Under the pieces are notes generated by a model, which saw only the letters and a program-made list of their open reading frames with translations, was not told where the DNA came from and ran no database searches. Positions 1 through 5,977 of a DNA stretch of 9,937 nt are shown one piece after another. Made by a program: the position numbers and the translations under genes. The stretch covers positions 1 to 9,937 of the forward strand of contig JANOET010000212.1 in assembly GCA_031413415.1 (NCBI GenBank), given 5' to 3'. The first letter of the stretch is position 1, and each line of letters begins with the position of its first letter. The DNA comes from UBA668 sp031413415. Its GTDB lineage: Bacteria > Actinomycetota > Acidimicrobiia > Acidimicrobiales > Ilumatobacteraceae.

Positions 1-625
1 CACCGGTGAAAGTGAACAAGAACAGGCTGGAACTGTCGAGCTCCCGAAGTATCAGGGCGGTTGCGAGCAGCGTGAAGGATGGCACGACGGCTGCGAGCGC
101 CACAGCGTGTGTTCTTCCGCTTGCCTCGAGCGCACGAGCCGCGACGCTGAGCGGAAGAGAGGTGCAGTAGATGACAATGACTACCGCAGCCGACCACCTG
201 AGGGTTGACTCGTCCGCCCGATCAATTCCCAACAGGCTTGACCACGGAACCAGAGCGGCGCAGAGCAGTGACAGCAACCCCAACATCGCCGACGCTCGTG
301 CGACGAGCGTCATGCTGCCGCCGATGGTTGATCGCACCTGCTCGGCTCCTGCCGTTGCGTACTTCGATGCCACAGCGGATCGGACGCCCGAACCGAGTCC
401 GCTCTCGACGAATGCCGCCATGCTCGGGATGCTCAGGATCACGGTGTATGTGGCGAAGTTGACGGAGCCGAGTGAATGCACTAGGAGCGGAAGCGACACC
501 AAGGAGAAGACCGCGGTCAGTGCCCGCGCTCCAAAGGATGCGCCGCCAGTCAATAGCAGTTCGCGCCGGAGACTCGTTTGCGCGTCGTCGGGTCGTTTGT
601 CGGCGTCGATCTCAGGACCGGTCAA
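1..625 (-). CDS. Polysaccharide (Wzx-like) flippase, N-terminal part, cut by window edge
   Basis: This open frame begins just after the phosphatase stop and runs off the left edge, giving about 208 codons with no stop. The translation starts with a polar cytoplasmic stretch (TGPEIDADKRPDDAQ). A hydrophobic segment of MOP-superfamily type follows, containing GGASFGARALTAVFSLVSLP. Next come GSVNFATYTVILSIPSMAAF and the motif ESGLGSGVRSAVA, which is how Wzx/RfbX-type flippases look around TM1-TM2. Further hydrophobic segments follow (AMLGLLSLLCAALVPW; AAVVIVIYCTSLPLS; LAAVVPSFTLLATALI). Family members move lipid-linked oligosaccharide units across the cytoplasmic membrane. The TTG start at 623-625 is the first possible start after the upstream stop. 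A GAGGAG lies only 2 nt before it, which is unusually close, so the start is uncertain. Codon use is looser than in the kinase and phosphatase genes (CTA, TTG, ACA and GTA are common), hinting at separate ancestry. Confidence 0.8.
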   Translation of the reverse strand, partial: MTGPEIDADKRPDDAQTSLRRELLLTGGASFGARALTAVFSLVSLPLLVHSLGSVNFATYTVILSIPSMAAFVESGLGSGVRSAVASKYATAGAEQVRSTIGGSMTLVARASAMLGLLSLLCAALVPWSSLLGIDRADESTLRWSAAVVIVIYCTSLPLSVAARALEASGRTHAVALAAVVPSFTLLATALILRELDSSSLFLFTFTG

Positions 626-631
626 CGCTCC

Positions 632-1171
632 TCAAGCCCCCGCTTGGCCCACGAGGCTCAGGGCCACTTGCTGGCACCAGCCGTCGATGCCGATGTAGAC
701 GCTCTTCCACACGGCGGGCATGCGGCCGGTGGGGTCTTCCACCTCGGCGACCGAGCTGGCGAGATAGTTGTAGCCGCGGGGACGTTCCTCCATCGTGTGA
801 TGCAGGCGGTGCACGTACTCGGGCAGCGTGTACGTCTTGTCGAACTCGCCACCCAGGTCTGCCGTCGCGGCCAGCACCTGCTTCTTGTCGGCGGTCAGGA
901 TGAGGTGTGCGTCACGCACCATCTGCGCCGTGGCCTGCCGGCTGCGGTGCTCGCCGACGTGGATGCCCTGCTCGGCCAACAACTGCACGGCCTCGGGCAG
1001 CGCCGGAAGACCCTCGGGGCCGAAGCCGGCGCTCTCGACCACGAAACGCGGGTCGGTCGCCAGGTACTTGCGCAACAGGCCCTCGATCATCACCGAGCGG
1101 GTGCGGTTGTGGGCGCACAACACCAAGATGCGCACCTGCACCGACACCGGCGGAGGGAAGGCACTGCTCAC
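632..1171 (-). CDS. Low-molecular-weight protein tyrosine phosphatase (Wzb-type)
   Basis: A 179-residue protein of the LMW-PTP family, which dephosphorylates phosphotyrosine. The P-loop is CAHNRTRS: nucleophile Cys19, then Asn22, Arg25 and Ser26, fitting C-x5-R-S. The general-acid Asp is probably Asp146 in EDPTGR. A typical middle section is present (HRSRQAT, then LILTADKKQVL). Placed directly after a Wzc-like kinase, it most likely dephosphorylates that kinase's tyrosine tail, as Wzb does for Wzc. The GTG at 1171 is chosen because it overlaps the kinase stop (GTGA) and follows a purine-rich AAGAAGAAG that could bind ribosomes. GTG codons at 1147, 1141 and 1135 would give a shorter protein starting nearer the P-loop and cannot be excluded. 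The P-loop lacks the common CRSP ending (RSV here). Family assignment is firm; the partner is inferred from position. Confidence 0.88.
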   Translation of the reverse strand: MSSAFPPPVSVQVRILVLCAHNRTRSVMIEGLLRKYLATDPRFVVESAGFGPEGLPALPEAVQLLAEQGIHVGEHRSRQATAQMVRDAHLILTADKKQVLAATADLGGEFDKTYTLPEYVHRLHHTMEERPRGYNYLASSVAEVEDPTGRMPAVWKSVYIGIDGWCQQVALSLVGQAGA

Positions 1172-2784
1172 TTCTTCTTGCCCTTGCCCGGCTTGCTCTC
1201 GTACTCGGCGTAACCCTTGCGGTAGCCGTAGCCCTGGCCGTACGGGTCGCGATCGGGGTCGACACCGTTCAACACCGCACCCACCAGCGGGGCGCCCGAA
1301 CGGGTGAGCAGGCCCACGGCCTCGCGCAGCTGACGGTCGGTGGTCTGGTCGGCACGAGCCACCAGCACCACCGCGTCCACCAGACCGGCCACCACCACAG
1401 CATCGGTCACCGGCAGCACCGGTGCGCTGTCGATGACCACCAAATCGAACATCTGCGCCAACTCGTCGAGCACCGAGCGCATGCGCTGGCTGCCGAGTGT
1501 CTCGCTGGGGTTCGTGGGAATCGGGCCCGCGGCCATCACTTCCAGGTGACCGGCGGGCAACGCCACCGGCCACAACAGATCCATCGTCGACTGACCGAGC
1601 AACGCCGAGGTGAGGCCTCTGCTGCCATCGCTGCCGAACACCTCGTGCAGGCGAGGGCGACGAAGATCGCCATCGACCAGCACCACGCGACGGCCGGTCT
1701 GGGCCATGAGCACCGCCAGGTTCGCCGCAGTGGTGGTCTTGCCTTCGCCCGGCAACGGACTGGTGACCTGGATGATGCGGATGTTCTTCTCGAGAGCCAC
1801 GAACTGCAACGCGGTGCGCAGACCGCGGTAGGCCTCGACCACGGTGTCGCCCGGTCTGGACAACGCGATCGGTCGCGCATCGGGTGCGCTCTCGTCGGGC
1901 ACCGTCGTCAACACCGGCAGACCACCCGTGGCCCGCTCGAGCTCGTCGGGCGTGGTGATGGAATCGTCCAGATAGTCGGCCAGGAACGCTGCCCCAAGCC
2001 CTAGGAGCAGACCGACGATCAGCGCCAACACACCGGTACGCAACGGGCTCGGCTCGATGGGGCCGTCGGGCACCTCGGCCGTTCGCACCGGCTGCGCACT
2101 GCCGGTCTGCACCGACGCATCGACCTGCAACTGGTCGAGCCGCGACTGGAACACCGCACGCTGGTCGACCAACCGCTGCCGCTCGGCCTCGAGCGCCGGC
2201 CGGTCGGCGTCGCTCGCCGTACGCAGGTCGTCATCCAGCTCGGCGATCTGCACGTCGAGATCGCTCACCTTGTTCTGCACCTCGCCCGCCGCGTCGAGCA
2301 AGCTGTTCACGTTCTGCTCGCGACGCACGTCGATGTACGCGTCGACATAGGCGTTCGACAGCTGCGCCGCCACCTGCGGGTCGTGGCTCTGCACCTTCAC
2401 CGAGATGACGTCGGTCTGGCCGACGGCCGAGCCGGCCACGTTCGGCAGGTCACCCTCGATGCCCAGGTTCTCGCGTACACGATCCTCGACCGTGTTGCCC
2501 TCGAGCACCCGGATCTCGGTCTCGATCAGGCGCGCCGAGTTCTGCGCGCTCTGCTGATTGTTGTTGAACACGTTGTCGCCATTGGCCGAACGGACGAGCA
2601 TCTGCGCTTCGCCCTCGTAGATCTTGTTCTGCTGCGACACCATGAACATCGCGCCGGCCACGGTGACGATCACCGCCAGAATGATCAAGCCCCGGCGACG
2701 CACCACCACGTGCCAGTAATCGCGCATGGTCATCTCGGGCGCTTCGTCGAACACGGCACGGCCACTGGCCGTCGTCTTCATCAT
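1168..2784 (-). CDS. Wzz/Wzc-type polysaccharide chain-length regulator and bacterial tyrosine autokinase
   Basis: A 538-residue fusion of a Wzz-like membrane domain and a CpsD/Wzc-like kinase. TM1 lies near residues 33-51 after MRDYWHVVVRRR. An extracytoplasmic region with a predicted coiled coil (about 165-220) follows, then a proline-rich stretch (PDGPIEPSP) and TM2 (ALIVGLLLGLGAAFL). The cytoplasmic kinase shows Walker A SPLPGEGKTT with Lys349, Walker A' VVLVDGD (367-373), the CpsD motif GPIPTNPSE and Walker B LVVID (448-452). The C-terminal tail carries a tyrosine cluster, Tyr515, 519, 521, 525 and 528, the expected autophosphorylation site, and ends in Lys-Lys-Lys. Such kinases set polymer length and control export of capsule or exopolysaccharide. 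The first of two adjacent ATGs overlaps the stop of the 52-residue gene (ATGA), so translation is probably coupled; an ATG one codon later is equally possible. The neighbouring phosphatase completes a Wzb/Wzc pair. Confidence 0.93.
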   Translation of the reverse strand: MMKTTASGRAVFDEAPEMTMRDYWHVVVRRRGLIILAVIVTVAGAMFMVSQQNKIYEGEAQMLVRSANGDNVFNNNQQSAQNSARLIETEIRVLEGNTVEDRVRENLGIEGDLPNVAGSAVGQTDVISVKVQSHDPQVAAQLSNAYVDAYIDVRREQNVNSLLDAAGEVQNKVSDLDVQIAELDDDLRTASDADRPALEAERQRLVDQRAVFQSRLDQLQVDASVQTGSAQPVRTAEVPDGPIEPSPLRTGVLALIVGLLLGLGAAFLADYLDDSITTPDELERATGGLPVLTTVPDESAPDARPIALSRPGDTVVEAYRGLRTALQFVALEKNIRIIQVTSPLPGEGKTTTAANLAVLMAQTGRRVVLVDGDLRRPRLHEVFGSDGSRGLTSALLGQSTMDLLWPVALPAGHLEVMAAGPIPTNPSETLGSQRMRSVLDELAQMFDLVVIDSAPVLPVTDAVVVAGLVDAVVLVARADQTTDRQLREAVGLLTRSGAPLVGAVLNGVDPDRDPYGQGYGYRKGYAEYESKPGKGKKK

Positions 2785-2939
2785 GCGCCGGTCGTCTCAG
2801 TGGGGACGGTGGACGCCGGCACCGTGGTGACCGGCACTTTCACCTCGGGCAGGGTGGTCGGCCGTCCGCCCAGCGCGACGCCCGCGAGGGCGCCCACGAC
2901 CACGACGCCCGTGACGAGCGGCCACTTGGATCGATTCAT
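2781..2939 (-). CDS. Small single-pass membrane protein in the polysaccharide operon (52 aa)
   Basis: I do not recognise this family. The 52-residue product begins MNRSKWPLVTG, has one hydrophobic helix (about residues 7-24, Val/Ala/Gly-rich), and ends in a Thr/Pro/Val-rich tail (TTLPEVKVPVTTVPASTVP) that would lie outside the membrane. The start is well supported: a GAGGA ribosome-binding site sits 4 nt before the ATG. The stop overlaps the start of the kinase gene (ATGA), and the gene lies 37 bp after the Ig-like gene, so it belongs to this operon. A longer reading of the same frame, extending to 3308, would run through the Ig-like gene and is only a shadow. By position it could be an accessory or activator of the Wzc-like kinase, comparable in placement to small membrane activators such as CapA. 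That role is inference without sequence support. Confidence 0.7.
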   Translation of the reverse strand: MNRSKWPLVTGVVVVGALAGVALGGRPTTLPEVKVPVTTVPASTVPTETTGA

Positions 2940-2976
2940 GCAGTCCTCACCCAGAAGCACCCCGAAGGGTGTGCCG

Positions 2977-3516
<540 letters not shown>

Positions 3517-3557
3517 TGTCCCGTCCCAACTGTTCGCGTGCTGACACAAGCTACCAC

Positions 3558-3571
3558 CACTGTCCACTGTC
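3558..3571 (+). repeat. Tandem 7-bp direct repeat CACTGTC x2
   Basis: Two exact, adjoining copies of CACTGTC lie in the divergent control region, bracketed by an inverted pair CTACC (3551-3555) and GGTAG (3573-3577). Placed upstream of both divergent promoters, the element could be an operator, but no regulator is known and 7-bp repeats arise by chance fairly often. Confidence 0.45.
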
Positions 3572-3593
3572 AGGTAGGCGCCAAACGGCCCAA

Positions 3594-3623
3594 TTCACAC
3601 GGTCGTAACTCGTGCCATATGCT
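3594..3623 (+). promoter_or_regulatory. Candidate promoter of the DUF4012 gene, leaderless
   Basis: TTCACA (3594-3599) and TATGCT (3618-3623) stand 18 bp apart and resemble sigma-70-type -35 and -10 boxes. The -10 ends 6 bp before the ATG at 3630, so transcription would begin at or next to the start codon. A leaderless mRNA is common in actinobacteria and would explain why no ribosome-binding site is visible. Confidence 0.5.
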
Positions 3624-3629
3624 CCGTCG

Positions 3630-5822
3630 ATGGCGACGACGCCGCCTGAGGCGGCAAACCCGTACCCCACCGTGCTCGTCGCCTCACTCTCGATGGCCGC
3701 CGGGTTTCTGGTCACGGCAGGTCAGGTGCACCCGACCGACTACACCCGATGGGACATCGCGCTCGTCGGTCTGCTCGCCGGGGTCTGCATTCACGCCGCC
3801 ACGGAAGCGCCCTGGTGGGCGCTGGCAGGCGCCGCACTGGCCGCCGCGGTGGCCACGGGGGTGGACGGCGACTGGACACTGACGGGGTTCGCGATCGGGG
3901 CGTTGCTGCTGGCGCTGGTAACTGTCCGCTACTGGCTGCCGCTGGTCGCCGGGGGGTCGGCGGCGCTGACGATCGGAGTGCTGTGCCGGCTGGGTGACGG
4001 ACCGTTCTTCGGTGCAACCTCCGCGTTCGCGTTGGCCGTCATTGTTTCTCTTTTCCTCCTCAGCATCGGTCACCATCCGAAGTCGACCCGCCGCGTGACG
4101 TGGGTGGGGCTCTCCACGCTCGGCCTGCTCATGGTGGTCGGCGCCGTCGGGTTTGCTGTCTCCGCCGGCACTGCGATCGACGCCGTCTCACGCGGCAACG
4201 ACGCCGCCAAGCGCGGCATCAGCGCACTGAAGGACGGCGACTTCGGCACCGCGGCCACGCTGCTCGACCGGGCCAGCGTCGCCTTCGCCGACGCCCAGGA
4301 GCAACTCGACTCGCCGTGGTCGAAGATCGGCCGCGTCGTACCCGTCGTCGCCCAGAACCGGGCCACCGCGCTGCGGGTCATCGACTCGGCCGCCGAAGTC
4401 ACCGTGCGCGCCCACGTCGCCGCCGACCAAATCGACCCCGACCGGCTGCGCATCGTCGACGGTGCCGTCGACCTCGCCGCCGTCACCGCGCTCGCCGGAC
4501 CGGTCGACGACCTGCAGACCGCGATCATCGACCTGCAGAACACACTCGACGAACCCGTGTCGGGGTGGGTGCCCCAACCCGTCACCGACCGCATCGCCGA
4601 CGTGCAGGACGACGTCGACCGCTACCGCGCCTCGGTCGACAACCTCTCGCTCACCGTGCACGCCGCACCCGGGTTGCTCGGCGCCGACCGACCGCGCCGC
4701 TACTTCATCGCGTTCGGACAACCCGCCGAGAGCCGCAGCGCCGGCGGCTTCGTCGGCAACCACGCAGTGATCACCATGGACAACGGCGCCATCTCGCTCA
4801 CCGAGTTCGGCCGCAGCGACGAACTCCGCCTGGCCGCGCCGCCCGAGGGCATGGCCATCGACATGCCCGACGACTTCTTCAACCGCTACGGCCAGTTCAA
4901 CTTCGTCAGCGCCAGCAACGGACTCGTCGAACCGATCGCGTGGAAGAACATCAGCATCTCGCCCGACATACCCACGATGACGTCGCTCGTGCAACAGATG
5001 TGGGCCGCCACGTTCGACACCACCATCGACGGCCTCATCTACATCGACCCGTTCACCGTGCAACAGCTGCTCGAGTACACCGGACCGCAGATCGTCGAGG
5101 GCTACACCCAGCCCATCGACAGCGCGAACGCCGCCGACTTCATCCTGCGCGAGCAGTACCTGCTGTTCCCGCAAGAGCAACGCGTCGACTTGCTGGAAGT
5201 GCTCGCCCAACAGACCATCCAGTCGCTGCTCGGCGGGACCATGCCCGGCCCGTTGCAGCTGGCGAAGGACCTCGGCCCATTCGTGGGTGAACACCGGCTG
5301 GCCATGTTCACCGACCAGCCCGACGAACAACGGATGTTCGACGCCGTCGGCCTGTCGGGCCGCTTCCCCGTGTCCGAAGGCGACGCCGACTTCGGCATCA
5401 CCTTCAACAACGCCGGCCCCAACAAGCTCGACGCCTACCTGCAGCACACCGTCACCACCGAGACCCGGTTCGACGACGACCTGGGCATCGACGTCGTCGA
5501 CGTCACCCTGCAACTCACCAACACAGCGCCCGCCGAGGGCCTCAGTACCTACATCGCCGGCAACAGCTCGGGGCTGCCACTGGGCACCAACCTGATGTAC
5601 CTCAGCATGTACACACCGATCGGCGTGGTCGGCGGCACGCAGGACGGCGAACCGATCGGCCTCGACACCCAGAGCGAACTCGGTGCCGTGGTGGCATCGA
5701 CCTACCTGGACATCGCCCCCGGTGCGACCACCACCATCACCATCACGTTCGAAGCCGCCGGCCCCGAACCCGAGGGCGGTTGGAACGTGTTCGTCGCCCC
5801 CACCGCCCAGCGCGACACCTGA
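3630..5822 (+). CDS. DUF4012 membrane protein of the polysaccharide locus
   Basis: A 730-residue protein. Residues 1 to about 185 contain five or six hydrophobic segments (for example PTVLVASLSMAAGFLV, FGATSAFALAVIVSLFLL and VGLSTLGLLMVVGAVGFAV). The rest is a large soluble part expected outside the membrane. It begins with a helical stretch (AVSRGNDAAKRGISALKDGD and onward), then DUF4012 proper: YFIAFGQPAESRSAGGFVGN from residue 358 and IDGLIYIDPFTVQQLLEYTG from residue 466. The latter matches the family's typical D-G-hydrophobic-D...LL..TGP pattern. A beta-rich C-terminal region (about 590-725) ends in EPEGGWNVFVAP. DUF4012 proteins often occur in actinobacterial exopolysaccharide clusters, but their biochemical role is not established as far as I know. 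The ATG at 3630 is chosen because a -10-like box lies 6 bp upstream; a GTG at 3612 would add six residues. Codon use is strongly biased to C/G endings throughout, like the kinase gene. Confidence 0.88.
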   Translation: MATTPPEAANPYPTVLVASLSMAAGFLVTAGQVHPTDYTRWDIALVGLLAGVCIHAATEAPWWALAGAALAAAVATGVDGDWTLTGFAIGALLLALVTVRYWLPLVAGGSAALTIGVLCRLGDGPFFGATSAFALAVIVSLFLLSIGHHPKSTRRVTWVGLSTLGLLMVVGAVGFAVSAGTAIDAVSRGNDAAKRGISALKDGDFGTAATLLDRASVAFADAQEQLDSPWSKIGRVVPVVAQNRATALRVIDSAAEVTVRAHVAADQIDPDRLRIVDGAVDLAAVTALAGPVDDLQTAIIDLQNTLDEPVSGWVPQPVTDRIADVQDDVDRYRASVDNLSLTVHAAPGLLGADRPRRYFIAFGQPAESRSAGGFVGNHAVITMDNGAISLTEFGRSDELRLAAPPEGMAIDMPDDFFNRYGQFNFVSASNGLVEPIAWKNISISPDIPTMTSLVQQMWAATFDTTIDGLIYIDPFTVQQLLEYTGPQIVEGYTQPIDSANAADFILREQYLLFPQEQRVDLLEVLAQQTIQSLLGGTMPGPLQLAKDLGPFVGEHRLAMFTDQPDEQRMFDAVGLSGRFPVSEGDADFGITFNNAGPNKLDAYLQHTVTTETRFDDDLGIDVVDVTLQLTNTAPAEGLSTYIAGNSSGLPLGTNLMYLSMYTPIGVVGGTQDGEPIGLDTQSELGAVVASTYLDIAPGATTTITITFEAAGPEPEGGWNVFVAPTAQRDT

Positions 5823-5834
5823 CCGTTCGCGCGG

Positions 5835-5866
5835 CGGCGCCTGGGCGCCGTGGGCCATTCGGCCCA
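5835..5866. terminator. Two stacked hairpins after the DUF4012 gene
   Basis: CGGCGCC-TG-GGCGCCG (5835-5850) is directly followed by TGGGCC-ATTC-GGCCCA (5851-5866). Both are perfect inverted repeats. They begin 12 bp after the stop of the DUF4012 gene and are flanked by CGCGCG on each side (5828-5833 and 5870-5877). There is no T-run, so intrinsic termination is uncertain; they could instead protect the mRNA end or partly attenuate read-through into the sugar transferase. Confidence 0.5.
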
Positions 5867-5923
5867 ATTCGCGCGCGCACCTGGGTCGATTGTTTCGATT
5901 CCTGGAATTCCCGGTGAGAACGC

Positions 5924-5968
5924 TGGTCAACGCTCGGGTGGAGCGCGTAGCCTCCAGGCTCGGGAGGA
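5924..5968 (+). promoter_or_regulatory. Weak candidate promoter and ribosome-binding site of the sugar transferase gene
   Basis: TGGTCA (5924-5929) and TAGCCT (5948-5953) are 18 bp apart and are weak matches to -35 and -10 boxes. A clear GGAGGA (5963-5968) follows, 9 nt before the TTG start at 5978, and is the main reason for choosing that start. Upstream lie a TCGATT direct repeat (5886-5891, 5895-5900) and the palindrome GGAATTCC (5904-5911). The promoter is inference; the ribosome-binding site is clear. Confidence 0.4.
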
Positions 5969-5977
5969 CGGGACGCC

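Larger units (their letters stand above)
3517..3629. promoter_or_regulatory. Divergent intergenic control region of the polysaccharide locus
   Basis: The 113 bp between the two divergent starts must carry the promoters of both the minus-strand operon and the DUF4012 gene. The plus promoter is listed separately. For the minus strand the only hexamer of TANNNT form in a sensible place is TAGCTT (plus positions 3548-3553), about 32 bp before the ATG at 3516. No convincing -35 lies at 16-18 bp spacing; CTGACA is present but only 14 bp away. The region also holds a tandem 7-bp repeat flanked by CTACC and GGTAG. Confidence 0.5.

Noticed and set aside
171..698. Plus-strand open frame at the left end
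   Set aside because: The minus strand here encodes membrane segments and flippase motifs in a frame open to the window edge. The plus product is Ser/Arg/Pro-rich without structure.
1168..1573. N-terminal extension of the phosphatase up to an ATG at 1573
   Set aside because: It would overlap the kinase domain for about 400 bp with an Arg/Gly-rich sequence unlike any phosphatase. The family fold begins near 1171-1135.
907..2004. Plus-strand open frame of 365 codons opposite the kinase
   Set aside because: An Arg/His/Gln-rich shadow of the kinase gene, whose Walker motifs and tail prove the minus strand is coding.
4188..5930. Long minus-strand open frame (580 codons) opposite the DUF4012 gene
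   Set aside because: The product is a Gly/Val/Asp/Glu/Arg-rich low-complexity string with no domain, and it is explained as the antisense shadow of a strongly biased high-GC gene whose plus-strand product has clear domains.
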